Shown: positions 46,760 through 60,187 of the stretch, piece by piece
Layout: each line of letters begins with the position of its first letter
Position numbering within the stretch: position 1 is the first letter of the stretch
Assembly (NCBI GenBank): GCA_021399445.1
Contig: JAJTUQ010000002.1
Location: 558,001-622,000 of the forward strand
Length of the DNA: 64,000 nt
Source of the DNA: Xylogone sp. PMI_703
Lineage: Eukaryota > Ascomycota > Leotiomycetes
Direction of reading: 5' to 3'
The notes under the pieces: model-generated
Told to the model about the DNA's origin: nothing
The model's input: only the letters and a program-made list of their open reading frames with translations
Databases searched by the model: none
Program-made: the position numbers and the translations under genes

Positions 46760-49700
46760 TCAAGGTGCTCTTACGATACTCTTTTCATCGAATAAGTCCT
46801 TCAAAAGCCCCAATTTACATGCTTCCCAATCCGGAGGAGCCATCGAGTATGTGCTCTCGAATGCGAATATGCTCAGTTGGCTGAAAAATGGTCTCAATAC
46901 TTTCCCAACTAATTCATCCTTCCGCTCTAAGTTTATATCATCATGAATACCTCCGTCTCCGATGAGAGGTCTGCGACTTAAGCTGTTTAAGACATGGGTT
47001 ACGGCCGGATCCGTTGATATCGCTGAAACGGAGGAACCTAGCTCCTCGGCAAGCTCGTCAACAAGGCTGACTGGTTGGACTGTGGCAGGTCGGTAAACAG
47101 CATCGATAGTGTCTGTGATGAAAAGCCATTCCTGCAACTGGAAGTCTTCTGGTGCAATACATAATAGCGTGTCTAGCAGCTTACAAGCTTGTAGTATAGC
47201 ATTGTTGTTGTAAGTCTCAGACACGGGACTATGATCTGGAGCAACGACCGAGGAAATTGCAGAGTGTAATTCTGAATTGATTAGTGGCCAAAGGGTTGCC
47301 AAGTGTATAGTGGATGTTTTGAGAACTAAAGCCCTCAGGAGAATGTAGATATCTGCTCGGGTCGAAGAGGACGGAGATGAAGTTGGCGTGGCTGCCAACA
47401 ACTCAACTATCTTTTCTTGAACGACAGGCAAGTCTGTAACAAAATTATCGTTCATGGTTGCAATAATCAGTGTTGCTATTCTGCGTAAGTTAAGCTGAGC
47501 CTTTCGATCAGCTTCTAGACGAGCGGATGTAGCACCAACTCCAAATACAATCCCCGCAGTTGTAGGAGCAGCAAGCCGGGTAAGGAGTTCAGGCATCCTC
47601 TCCTTATCACTAAGTGTCCACTGTTTCAACAATGGTAGCCAGTCACTTTCGACGAGGCTGATTGTGTTCGAAAAAAAGCGTCCATCATTGAATGCATCCG
47701 CCAGGTCCTTTCTCCATAACTTTTGCGTGTTGGGGAGTCTAGACAGTTCATATAACAGAACCAGGGTGCTCTTAGAGATGTTTTCTGGGAAGGATTTAGA
47801 TTTGAATACTGGTCCTACTACGCTACTGGATATAGTAGTTGCCGCAGAAAGCACGCGATCTGAATCTACAAGAATTTTAGGAAGGTTCGGAGTGATCAAG
47901 GCGAGAATGGTTACAACATCATCGGATCGTCCAGAGATATGGGGAGACGTGCTGGAGCGCTCTTCCTTTTCGGTAAGTTTGTCAGTGCTGATGTCGGCGA
48001 AGCCCATCGGTCTGGTAGTAAATATCGCGGTAAGTAAGCGGAGGAATAGATCCTGTGGAAGGGTATTAGCTCATATCATTGATTAAAGACGTAATGGGAT
48101 CTTACACTCAATTCTCTTCTCATTCTTCGCTGCTCCCCAAAATTGGTATTGTCAACCTTTTCACCTAATATGGCAGCGAATTCCAAGAGACTTGGAAGGG
48201 TTTGTCGGTGGGGGAACGGATTGGCTAATAAGTCTCTTAGAAAGGTCATGCAATCCGTCCAGATCTCATCCATAGCATCATCTTCTAACGACTTAGCATA
48301 TTCAACCAAGAAAACTACCAGGTCTGTATCATTTAATGAGGTTGTTAGGGTCGATTTTCGAGAAGGCTCTAGTGCATTTGGATTGGTCCGACTATATATC
48401 GCATTGAATATAGCTGGTATAGTGTGCTTTGGTCTTGATCCATCAAGTACATGGAGGAGATCAAATACAATGGATGAGTGCGTAGCACTACCAGCTTTCG
48501 AAGACTTCTGCCATACCTCAACAACAGTCTCTAGACACTCAAGTGCTTCTGCTGCAAAAAGATGTTCTAAAAGCCTGCGAGCCCGATTTCGCATACGTAA
48601 CGAAGTATATGTGAAAGAGGCAGCAGATTCATGGTCTTGTATCCTCGCATCCTTGCCTTGCCCACCCCAGGACCAGATGGTAAAACCAATGCGTACAGCA
48701 TCTTGAAATGACAAGAGAACGGTAAGTCTGTTATTTGCGGTAACACTTCTAGTCTGTGGCGTCTCGGAGGCAAACACACCGGAAACCATATTACCAAAAA
48801 ATCCTTGTGGTTGATCTGGACTCTTCACAGTAGGAATCCGGATCTCATCTTGCAAAAGACGATCGTGGCCTTTTGCCAAGACATGTTCCAAGCCATTCAG
48901 CAAAGATATGAGCGTTGATTCTTGCATTGTAGATATATCAGCAAGAGAACCAGGCTCTCTAAATGTCGTTTGGAGGTCGCTAAAGCTCAGGCCAATTTTG
49001 GAGCACATGGTCTCAGTTAAAGGCATAAGTATCTGGAAAATTGTATCTGAGTAGAATGGCAAGCATTCCGTTAGAAAGCTAACCCAGCTGTCTAAGACGG
49101 ATCTACTGCTAGGGGCAGAAAATCCGGCCTGGAGGCATTTGATCAAGGCTGCTGGCGGTGGTGCAATTCGAGAGGCTAGCTCGGAATCATTAGCTACAGA
49201 GAGCCTGGGGCTCCGTAGCCCCTCCTGGGTTGATGGGCGCTTATGCTCCAGAGAAGGCGAATATGGTGGCTCTTGTATTGCTGCATTTCGAATCCTTAAT
49301 GCTGCAAGCACGACATCTAAAAGAAGTACCTGGGTAAAGGGATCGGTGCCATCGATTGATTGCATGAGGCGATCGAGGAGGAAATTCTCCAGCTGCAACT
49401 CAGCAAGAGATAAGGCATACGGAGAGAGGAAGATTTGATGTATGATTGTCAGTGCGGTACGGTGGAACTGGCTAACTCGGCCATCCATGTGCAAGATTTC
49501 AGCATTGTGCCGTCCAGAAATTGCCCGCAAGCAGACGCTCAAAAAGAACTCCAGGAGAGAAACCTCGCCATCACGCCCAGCTCCATGATATTAGCCATGA
49601 TTCTTTTTCAATAAACGGATAAATATACTCACTGATTTGGTATAGCGAGAGGTTACTTTTGTCCGTAGAGAGGTGGGTCTCCGTAAGTGTTACCCAGGTA

Positions 49701-52641
49701 TTATCAGTCGCCCACCGGAGCACACTTGACAATATCCGGAGATAGTACAAGCATTGATCTAAGTCATCCTCATCGGTATAAAGTTTCTGGGCTGTATCAA
49801 TCTCACTGCCCTGCATGGTCTGCAGGAACTGGAAGTCCGAAAACGCAGTAACAAAAGTATAAAACATTCTTCGACATAGTTAGTATATTATTGACTAGAT
49901 GATACCGATTCAACTTACTTATTTAAACCCACCAAACTTTGCAACCATGATCTCACAATCAAGAAGGATTGAGTGTGCTCATCCATAAGTGAATCTAACA
50001 TCAGAAATAATGGCCGGCTGAGCATTATCTCGTAATTTCCCGCTCCTGAGACTCGCGATATCCTTGTGGTTTCAAGAATACTTGCTTTTGAAGGTCTCCT
50101 ATCAGATGTACCACTGTCTTGTATAGTATGAGTCCACAGCACTGTAAAACGCCGTGCTGCCTCCGCCCTCTGAGAGCTGTTAGAGTTATGTTCAACAATA
50201 AGTGAACATATTGATGCTTCGATTTCGTGGTTTGCCAGTGTTAAGGCTGATTGCAATAGCCACAGGTAACGAACGACTTCAACATGGTACTTCAAATAAG
50301 TTGAGGACAGGTACAGCCATGTGCAACGAACCAAAGGGTCTATAAGGGCTGCGATATCCGATTGGGTAATATATGACGTTGAATATAGTGTAATAGAGAG
50401 CGACGTGATAGCTGCGAAAGTCATAAATGGCAGATCGAAGGATGTGTCTAATTTACAATGTATGGCAGATAGGAGCATCGCGATATCAATATGTCCCCCT
50501 TTGGGTAGCTTAGCTAACATCATTACCAACAATCTACTTTTAATACCAGCATCATCACCAGATACTGGCTTAGACAGGCTTTTTGATGCAATTTTGCTAG
50601 CTTCCCGAAGAAGAAGCTCACTCATCTCGCGGGGAGAGAACGGAGAATGGGCCGCGTCGAGGTTTCCTTGTTCTTCCGAGTAAAAAGTTTGAATATTTCG
50701 TAGGATATCAGAGCTTGCCAATGTCACTGTGTCATCCCTGAAGGATTTTACTGAAGACTGGCTTGTAGATGGTCGACCAATAAATGCTCGTTCTGGAACG
50801 AGATCGAGTAAATCGGTTGCTATGTTTAATGCTAGCCGTGAGATTTCCTCAGAACAATTGATTTCCATATTCTTATCTTTTATTTGCGTCTCGGTATTAT
50901 CCAGTATTGTTAGTATAGTCAAGGCCGTCAATGGCACATGTACTAAAAGCATCTCCTCTTCCCTGACATTGAAGTTTGAGATGATGAAATTGACCATCAA
51001 GAGTTTGTCAATCCTCTCTAGATTCGATGTATTATTTTTGGATATGGCTTGCGTGACTAGTTCAATCACTTCACCCCAGATTAAGCCGCTTTCGACACCA
51101 TCAAAAAATACACTGGCACTGCGTAGAACTTCTGTGAAGTCAGTTTTAGCCGCCGCCTTTTCCTTATATTTGCGGACGCTCATGATAACAGGTAGGAAAA
51201 TATCTGGAACAACAAGACCGCCAATCTCCCACCTGTCCATCAATGATAGGCAAATACGAAATGGCCGAGCTCTATCCACCGGGCTGGTATATTCACTGTT
51301 GATCATCTTAAGAAGTGCCTGTGTTAGAGGCCGCAAACCGTACTGCTCAAAATAGTGAGTTCGTGACAAGATGTGCGGGTTCTCAGCGCTCGTGGAAGTC
51401 GGTGACTCTGCTCTCTCTTCCGGTTCGGTGCTTACAGGTTCGGGTCCCAGCAACCATGCCCAGAGACGTCGATTGAGGCTCATATCACGCCTAGTGACCA
51501 CCCCAATAGCAGCAGTGATAAGTAGCTCCAGATCTTCTCGTTTCACGCGACCTTGGAGAACGCTCGAATGCAGTGGTAAGTGGGTTACTAACAAATCGAG
51601 GAATCCTCTTTGGATTAACAGCTGTTCGTCGGCCAAACCAGCGGCAAAGCATCTTAAAAGAAGTCCAGGTTCCGGGGAAGTAACCATCTCAGCAAGTTGT
51701 CTCCGCTCCATATCCAAAGTTCCATTCTCTTCATTAAAAGCTGACTCGTTAGGGTATGCATGGCCTAATTTTGGGAGATACCGAACTAGATATGCCAAGG
51801 ATCCAAGTCTCCTACCACTACTTGTAATCGTGGCAAGGAAAAAGCATTGCCAGAAGTATTCATCCCCGGAGTTATGAGTCTCCCCGAGTTCTTGGCCATT
51901 GGGTGGTCGTACAGCTTTCATAAAGCCATTGAGAAGCTTAACTGTGCTTTCAAAATCCTCACTTGTTTCTTCCTCCAGGCCTGGTAATAGAGCAAGTATT
52001 AGGGCTTTCAATGCTGGCCGTAACGACGTGGAATCAAGATGCAAGAGATATTTCTCGAGAAGTTCTAGAAAAAGTGTTCGAACTGATAGGGAAGCAAAGG
52101 ACAGAGTCGCTGATAAGCCTGGAAGATAGAGGTGCAGGTCCCTAGAAAGTGCCTCCCTGCCTATCATAGAAAATATATAGCTGTATACCTCGAGAGATTT
52201 CTGATGCACCCCCGAGGGTAGCGATGGGTTTAAACATTGCGCCAGACGTCTTGCAACAATTGCTTTCGATGGAATGATGTTGATATTTGGTGGATGCGCT
52301 TGTAATGACTACAGGCTTCTCAATTACCATTCACAGCACACAGGCAGGTTTGCTGACCTTCAATAATCGTCCTAGGAATGAGATATAGTCTGCCCACTCC
52401 TGCAAAGCTGTGTCAAACAGAGAGAGCGATTTCTCTACACCCGAAGCATATCTTCGATATGCTTTATCTTTCCCTGCATATTCATCTACAGTAGAAGTCA
52501 GTTCTATAGCAGCTGACGCTAAGGCTTGTGAAAACTACCTCCATCTAGGTGATGCCTCAGTTTCCTTGGAATTGGAGATGCTCGCCCCGAACTTGTGGGC
52601 GATGCTGATTGATGCCCTACGCCGGCTGGCTCAAGGGCCAT
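46760..52641 (-). CDS. dopA: Dopey family protein DOP1/DopA
   Basis: Six exons (52539-52641, 52358-52503, 49919-52308, 49633-49868, 48106-49580, 46760-48052) give 1880 residues. The N-terminal Dopey domain is clear: YRRYASGVEKSLSLFDTALQ, NPSLPSGVHQKSLEVYSYIF, LRPALKALILALLPGLEEET, DEYFWQCFF and SLNRRLWAWLLGPEP. The remainder is long helical repeats ending near SQLSIFAFESTYSMAPPDWE. Dop1 works with the Arf-GEF-like Mon2 and a flippase on Golgi and endosome membranes; in Aspergillus dopA mutants show developmental defects. The first intron in my model is only 35 nt. An alternative donor after MALEPAG to an acceptor at 52535-52536 also keeps frame, so the first 40 residues are uncertain. It is divergent from MON1. 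Confidence 0.9.
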
Positions 52642-53053
52642 GATGTGTGCAAAACTCCACGAGTATATATATCCGATTCATTAGTATCCTTGAAACCGCT
52701 CTGCACTTTCTGTGCTTCACTGTTACGCGTGGCCTCTTCCTATGAGGTACCAAGGCTGTCGCTAAATTCCAGTGATCCCTGACCACCCGCTGCCTTGCGC
52801 AACCACCCCCCAGCTCAAGTAGCTAGCTGTACTTCAGTATCGGGAGCTAAAGTGCCAACGCACATCGTACATACGTTACTAAGACAGTATTATGTGTGCG
52901 TCGTAAATTACTTATAAGAGCGTTATGTTAGGCTACTATTTGTTAATTTGTATTAGTTCAAAGATCTAAAATGATGCGATGATTGAGACGGCGTTGTATT
53001 TGTAGACAGAAGAGGAATGGCCCAATCGCATCCTCAACTATAGCAAGAGCTTC
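52642..53053. other. Divergent promoter region DOP1/MON1
   Basis: A 412-bp interval between two divergent membrane-traffic genes. No TATA box or recognised site stands out. Confidence 0.45.
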
Positions 53054-55017
53054 ATGGCTGCCATAAGAGAAACAGCTGATAATAAAGCAACGGATATCAT
53101 TCCGGAAACAGCAGCAAACCCCATCAGAGAAGATAATAACAATAACGAAGAAGAGCGACCGCCTTTACCGCCAAGACCATCTCTTCTAAATATCTCTGAC
53201 AAACAGCAAGCATTCCAGGCAAAAGCTACCACAGCAGTCTCATCACTCGACATACAAACATTATCGTTCCCCGATGGGACGAGAGGAACGTTTTCAACGC
53301 CAGCAGGTCAGCCTGTATCAGATACTATTTTGGAAGTCGATACCAGCACCCCTAATAGAAAAGCTAGTCAATCTATAAATGAGCTCGATGATAGTGTGAG
53401 CATCACTAGCATTGCTCCAACATTAAGGGCACATGGGGACCTCGCAAGCCTTCTTGATGAAGGCTTGAATGCACAGAGCCCAGCATGGAGGCTACTCAAC
53501 TCTCAATCAAATGACTCAAATCCATTTGAAGCCATAGAATACGATGAGTTATCACTTGTTAACTTTGAGAATGAATTTGAGGAAATGCCAGCCGTAGACA
53601 GCAAAGCGGGGAACGAAGGTAAGTTCATAAATTAGCTCGTCGAAAGAAATCCTAACATTGAGGATAGAGGAACTTTTAGCCCTGTGGAAATCCAAGTTCA
53701 AGCATTACCTTATACTCTCATCAGCTGGAAAGCCAATTTACAGTAGACACGGGGATCAAAACCTGGTTAATAGCTACTTTGGGATTATACAGACTCTAAT
53801 ATCATTTTTCGAGGATGCTAAAGATTCCCTCACAGGGTTTACTGCTGGCTCCACCAGATTCGTGATCATGACCGAAGGGCCGTTGTATTTCGTGGCTATC
53901 AGCAGGATAGGGGAGAGTGATGCTCAGTTGAGAGCTCAACTAGATGCGCTCTACATGCAGATATTATCTACCCTGACTCTACCAACTTTAACTCACCTAT
54001 TTTCTAATCGTCCCTCAACGGACCTTCGAAGACCCCTACAAGGAACTGAGGTCCTACTATCATCATTAGCCGACTCCTTCACAAAAGGGTCACCTTCGAC
54101 CTTACTTTCGGCCCTTGAATGTCTTAAACTACGAAAATCTCATCGGAACGTGATTAATAACACCTTGCTGAAAGCACGCACTGAAAAACTGCTTTATGGT
54201 CTCATCGTAGCAGGCGGGAGGCTTGTCAGTGTGGTTAGACCGAAACGGCACTCACTCCACCCAAGTGACTTGCAGCTGATATTCAACATGCTCTTCGAAG
54301 CCGAGGGTATCAAATCCGGAGGCGGAGAGAATTGGATCCCTCTCTGCCTTCCTGGTTTCAATAACCAGGGATATTTGTATATGTATGTAAGCTTCTTGAG
54401 CACACGAGAAGGGGATGATGCTGGTAACCAGCGGCCACAAACTCCTAGTGGTAAGGAAGATGAAGTTGCTATTATTCTTATCACCGCAGACAAAGAGAGT
54501 TTTTATGATCTCAAGCAGATGCGAGATGATGTTGTCAGCCACCTTGAGAAGAATGGCAGCATGGAAATTATTAAGACTACAGTACGCAAAGGTCGGCCAA
54601 CAACAACAGATATCGTACCTGGGATCCAGCTCAAGCATTTCCTCTATAAATCGCGTCCCAATGTCCAGTTCGTAATGCCTGCATTTTCTCCGCATTTTGG
54701 AACTCTTATTTCAAGGCGAAGGTAAATCAATTGCTTTAATATCCCCTTTATCCATAACTAACTAAAAAACCAGGCTTATGACCCTCTATCATCAATTGCA
54801 TGCATCTACACACGCTAAGCACAATCACCTTAAAGTTCTCCACTGTGTAGCAAAGGATAGTATATCCCTAGCTTGGATCACCCCAAATTTTGAGTTTTAC
54901 GGCGTGGCAGGGCCCAATGCCTCCCGTTCTTCTCTCGCCCAGGGGGCAAATAAAATTGCCCAGTGGATTAGACAGGAAGAAGAAAGGGTGTTTATAATTG
55001 GTGGAGCCGTATTTTAA
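53054..55017 (+). CDS. MON1: Vacuolar fusion protein MON1
   Basis: Exons 53054-53618, 53668-54721 and 54774-55017 give 620 residues. A disordered acidic N-terminus is followed by the first longin domain starting [20 protein letters not shown], then [20 protein letters not shown]. The second longin domain includes [20 protein letters not shown] and later [20 protein letters not shown]. The third ends [20 protein letters not shown]. Mon1 pairs with Ccz1 as the guanine-nucleotide exchange factor for Rab7/Ypt7 in endosome-to-vacuole maturation and autophagy. All three junctions keep phase. Length is normal for filamentous fungi. Confidence 0.96.
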
Positions 55018-55819
55018 GAATATATTACTATCCACTTCAGCCTCATAACTACGGCTAAATGAACGGAGAAGCCGTCGCATTTTATTAGATAAAGAAAATG
55101 CAGTCCTACGTTTCATGCCTCCTGAGGACTTTCGAACTAGACAAGTGTTATATAGCTCTATAGTGTTGAATTTAGGCGCTTCAATATGGTAGGGAAAAGG
55201 CTAAATGTGACATTATATCTGAAACCACATTCCACTCGCCCCAATATTTAACCTGCATTTGATTAGGTAGAACGCCATACAACGAGATGAAAGAAATCAA
55301 CCATAGACACAACTTCCCCTCATTCGTATAGATGCAATCCAGGCCCATACTCAACGGCTAACTGGAGATGAACCTTCGAGTCTGGCTCTTACTATGTGGG
55401 ATTGTTAAGAAATACCAACATAGAGGTTTGGTATGAGCAAGATTCTACGATTTTGGGTATTCCTGAGACTGTACAGATCTACCATAACTTGATAGGCAGT
55501 TTGTTCCAAGTCAGAAATAGGGTCTTGGAAGAATATTAGACTTTCTCGGGGTCTAGATAAACCACTAACATATTATCACTTTGAAAGGTTAACACAGTAC
55601 TTGATACCGTTATCATGCATATGTACTAAGGATGACATAGTGATAACATTGAACGACAGACTCGTAGTAAGAGACTTCCTAACATTAATGTAGACAGACC
55701 AACGGAGCTACAACGGTGGCGCCGCATATCAAAAATCACGCTCCAGCCCGCTTGCCTCCAACCAATAGGCCCTGGCCATTGTAGTAGCTATGTATGATCA
55801 TAGTCAACTCTTAGCTATA
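55018..55819. other. Convergent intergenic region
   Basis: Between the stops of MON1 (+) and the 997-aa orphan (-). It is AT-rich, with no supported coding or RNA gene. Confidence 0.5.
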
Positions 55820-58800
55820 TCAAGTATGTGATTTTCCCCGCCTAATCCACTCTAGAAGTCTAGCCCTTACGCTTTTAGGATGGCTTTCACGCACTCTGAA
55901 CAATTTATTCTGTTCCGAATCTATCTTTGACATTGCCTGCCCGGTATCTTTAGTAGGTAGAGTGTCCGCATGACGGGTCTCGTGTGCTGTAAAAGGTGCT
56001 AAGACTCGATCACCGGTATGCAACAATTTCTTGCCCAATATCTGGTATTTGTGAGCACACCCACTGTCTTTAGAATAGTAACTCTGAGCTTTGATGGAAT
56101 CAATAGAATCTACAGGTTCTGAGAAGTGAAATGTAAGTTCTGCATTGAGTTTCTGTCCTCCTCTACCGTTGGAGTAGCCTGTAAAGACAGACTCTGTGCA
56201 GGGAAGGCTGCAGCTTGTCTGGGAGGTTCTCATCCCTGAAGAGATAATCCTTCGTCGGGTGATTTGATCACTGACCTTCCGAAATATATTATTCAATTCA
56301 GATGGGGCTGTAAATAAATCTAGAGGGCGAGACTGACGCCAGCATGTATCTGCACTGGCTCGCTTTGGCTGCCTCTTTACCCTCACCGTTCCGTAGCCTG
56401 ATAGAAGATGTATATTTTTTAGCTTCATCTTGGCGCTCTTGACATCACCTAGACTTTCCGACTTATGATCCGGCTCAGTTATGGAATTTGAGATTAGAGT
56501 TTTATGCCTCTTGAGCTTAAACTTTGACGGAACTGAGGGGAGTCGATTTTCAAGGAATATCTCATTCTCATGAGTATTATTATCCTCCTGCACTACAAGA
56601 CTGTGTATAGATCGTGTTACCTGCTGGGCAATTGCTTCTTCCCCTGGGGCTTTCCCCTCTATTGGTCCTCTTAGGGAGGTGGAACTGGAGATTTGGAATG
56701 GCAGAAAGTGGTCTTCTCTCATTGAAGCATCATCCTGTATAGAGACCGTCGAGTGAGAATATTGGCGTGACTTAGATGGAACTAGCTTTGTGAGATGAGG
56801 AATGCTGTTTTTCAGTCTGGATTGTTCCACCAGCGAGATTGGCTTTGGCGATAGAATAGATGGTTCTGATTGAGAGGTCGATGTTCCGCAGGCTTTCTTC
56901 TTTATATACTGAGGGGCTGGTAGGACTTTCAAGGAACCTTGCTTATAGACCGACTCTGAGGTTTCTGGTTGACGATCTGAATCCCTTGCAGTTTCTAAAA
57001 GCTGAGGATTTCTAATCGGTGTACCGCTTGGTGAAGGCGACATGCGTGTAGATGATGGATCAATGGATGGACAAGTTATGTCATAAATCACGACCTCATC
57101 CGGTAGAGTCGGAGAAACCAGCGGTGTCCTCCCCGAGATATCGCAACTATTACTCACTAGGTCATCTGTCTTATTATTCACCTCGAATAAGCTAGATATT
57201 GAGGAAAAGTTAATTTCGGAGATACTGCTATCGACGGAGCGAGATCTCTTGAAATTGACTTTCAGATCTGGCGATGTGTTTAAGTATTCCGCGGAACTAT
57301 CCTCAATATGTTTCACTCTTGGATATTCCGGGACTATGTTGGAGTCAGACTCAAAGGGGGTGACCCGGAAAAGACTCAAGCTAGATCCGATGCCATCCTG
57401 GCTCCCGTATAGAGCTGAGGGGCTCATGAGCTTTTCCATGTACATAGTGGAAGGGGCGTCATGATCTCTACTGCAAGCCAGAGAAGGCGTCAGAGATTTG
57501 AGAGAGGGTAGGCCATTTTCACGGATTTCTTGAGTTGACTGTGGACTCGCGATGCCGAATATGTCATCAACCAAGCTACTTGACCCTTGTGATGAATAAG
57601 AAGATGTACTATTATGACCATCGATCATAGCTGCCAAGCTTTGGCAAGGTTCAGCGAAGATTAAGTTACATAATGTGCATTTTAGGCTCGAATTGACGCT
57701 GTCATCTATATTTTGGCGAATTTCTCGAGGCTCCAATGATTCCAGCTTAAACTCTGATATCGTACCTATTCCATTTGTAGAAACTCTAGCTAGTAGCTCA
57801 TTTGAAAAGGTCTCTGGAATATAAGCATCACTATTTCTGTAACGACCGAGATGATAAGTTTCAGAAACATCGGGCGGCCGTAATTCCCATGACGCAAGTC
57901 CGTCGGCGTCAAATAAAAGACTTATTCGTCTTTCTACGTCCAACTCATCTGTCTCGAACTCCTCTGAATAATCATAGAATAGCGGAGCAATTGAACGTCG
58001 TTTGGGGGAGTCTGAAAGAATAGCTGTCCGGGTATGTTTTGAGGGACTCGGGTCTATCTCCTCGCCCGATATACTACTCGGATTTCTAGCTTGCTGGTTG
58101 GAATTGGAAGTAGGAAAGGCTATATCCCTTCTTGGACAGGGAGTCCGGCCAAGCAAAGGAACATACCTAGGCGCATCCTGACATAAGATAGCTGGTGCAG
58201 TTACATTCCGATGTGTGTAAAAAGGAGTTGATGGTGACCGCTGATGAGGCTTGATCTAGAAATTATGTCAGTATGTTGAGTTTTCCTTGCTAGATAATAC
58301 AGAAGACAGATGGAATGCTTACATTAGGTGTGCTAGTGATTACTGCTTGCTGGTTATAGCTTCGTCGGTACTGTGTGGGACGTAATATAGATTTAGTGCC
58401 TAGAAGGTTAGTGTCTAAAGGACATACACATAGAGTTGGATAGTAACCTGGAGTATTGCTATGTCCATAGGAAAAGAAATCCTCGTTCGATCCATCGTTT
58501 GCAAATGTATCTGCTGGAAGTTCTGAGGATACCATATTCAATGATTCTGGACATTTGGATTTGGGCTTAGAATAGTGTTTTTGATATGTCTTACGACCGG
58601 CAATCGCTGGAGCTCTGAACCCTTGCGTATAAGAGCGCTGCACACGTATCTCGCGCCACCTGTGAATTCGGCTTTTCCTTCTACCATTGTTGGATGACCG
58701 AGGGTTGTGAATGTTCTTAGTCGAGAAGGACTTATTCCCAACTCCATCCTTCAGCCTAGTGTCAACCTTCCTCGGCATTCTGCCTCCATTCTCAGGGTTC

Positions 58801-58880
58801 GGATCGCTCGATCCGAATGTACCTACAGTATTAGAGTAGTTGCTCGAGAACTTTGATAAAGTTGCTCCTGGTTCATGCAT
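55820..58880 (-). CDS. Large hypothetical, mostly disordered fungal protein
   Basis: Two exons (58323-58880, 55820-58255) give 997 residues. I do not recognise a family. The N-terminus is basic (GRRKSRIHRWREIRVQRSY). Around residue 240 an acidic/aromatic patch APLFYDYSEEFETDELDVER is followed by ISLLFDADGLASWELRPPDV, which looks like a conserved island. A C-x2-C pair (CTLC) lies about 110 residues later. The rest is Ser/Pro/Thr-rich, and the C-terminus is a basic helix (HPKSVRARLLEWIRRGK). No membrane segment or signal peptide is present. The clean intron with gtaagc donor and phase-0 join over a long open frame support a real gene. A scaffold or regulatory role is possible but not shown. Confidence 0.75.
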
Positions 58881-60187
58881 GTTTTGAGATATGTGAACGA
58901 AGAGAAGAAAAAGAAGACAATAATGTATAAAAAGCTACCGAATATAATGCTTTGGGGCGGTTGGACAGAACTGAGAGGTTCATTGTTAAGCTGTATGAGG
59001 GCCATGTCTACTTTGAATGGAAGGGGCGATATCATCATCGCTACTTCCCTGATTGAAGAGCGGCATCAAAGTGAGTCTCAGGGGAATTTCGGCCTCCCCA
59101 GCCACGCAGGAAAAGCAAATCAAGGGAAGCTGAGAATACACCCTTCATCAGAGTACTAACCTACCTGAAGAGATGTAGAGAGGAGCACTACCTTTCCAAA
59201 TATTCCCCACCTCTCCTGCTGTTGGCCGCAATTTTCACATTTTATTTGTTACGGAATTTGGTATTCACTCACTGGAGGTTTCCACTTACCACTACGAGGC
59301 ATGAAAATTCCGGTCTAATGTTTGAGTTAGTTCACTTTGCTCCTTCGAGTTCAATACAGTCAGCTTTTCGGCGTGTGTGGTAGCTTGATAACAGCAGAGC
59401 GGGATGTCAAGCTCCTCAAAAGCAACAATCCATACAAGAGATAATGTATTCGGTCATCATAACCATGACAATCATTCACTGCAGCCTCTTAAGGACTATA
59501 TGATCAAGAAGATGCTGTTAACTAAAGACAGTTTATTAATAGAGGGACAACATCAAGTGCATCGCTGTGAGATTATGCTCAATTGACAGGCTGAATCGTG
59601 CAAATATCCAATTATTAATCCCAAGGTGAGAGCGAGAGACTCATTATTAGACGGAGGGATCCCGTTGGATTTTAGTTACCGGACTAGATTCAGCTCACCC
59701 ATGTCCACAATGATCATCCACATGTCGGTAGACGGGAATATCGGGAGGCAATTGGTAATGTGGGCACCCGCTAGACGAATAGAAGTAAGTACTTTCTGTC
59801 GATTTCAATAAAAGGCATTTCCAAGCCTGACTAGGATGTGGAGGATAGCTGAGAACACTCTGGCTTCAACGACCCTTATCACTAATCAGCTCAGCTGGAA
59901 GGGGCAGCGATAGCACTTAGCGAGCGTGGCGACAAGGCTGGCTTCTCCCGCATAAATGTGTCCTCAACTTCCCCTCCTCCAACACTCCCTTCCCTTAAAC
60001 ACTAATAAAGCTATTAGAGGTATGTCTATATAAGGAGGTTCCCTCCCAAAGAGCCTCTTCTTCCTGCCATTGACGTTCCATAAACCCCCGCCCTTTTCTT
60101 TCTTTTAGTTTTTCTCTTCCACCAATTCTTGCGTCGGCGTTTTGTCTCTGATACCCTTATCTGCAGGTAACATCTTACCATATCAGT
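58881..60187. other. Divergent promoter region, orphan/PDI
   Basis: A 1.3 kb interval. The PDI side has a TATA element at 60027-60033 and a pyrimidine-rich leader at about 60085-60130, typical of highly expressed fungal genes. A TGACGT core lies at 60071-60076. Open frames at 59404-59811 are not supported. Confidence 0.5.
60027..60033 (+). promoter_or_regulatory. TATA box of the PDI gene
   Basis: TATATAA lies about 155 bp upstream of the PDI start codon and is followed by a long pyrimidine-rich stretch (about 60085-60130). Position and sequence suit a fungal core promoter. Confidence 0.6.

Noticed and set aside
60071..60076. TGACGT near the PDI gene as an unfolded-protein response element
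   Set aside because: The core alone is too short and does not match the longer fungal Hac1 consensus well enough to call.
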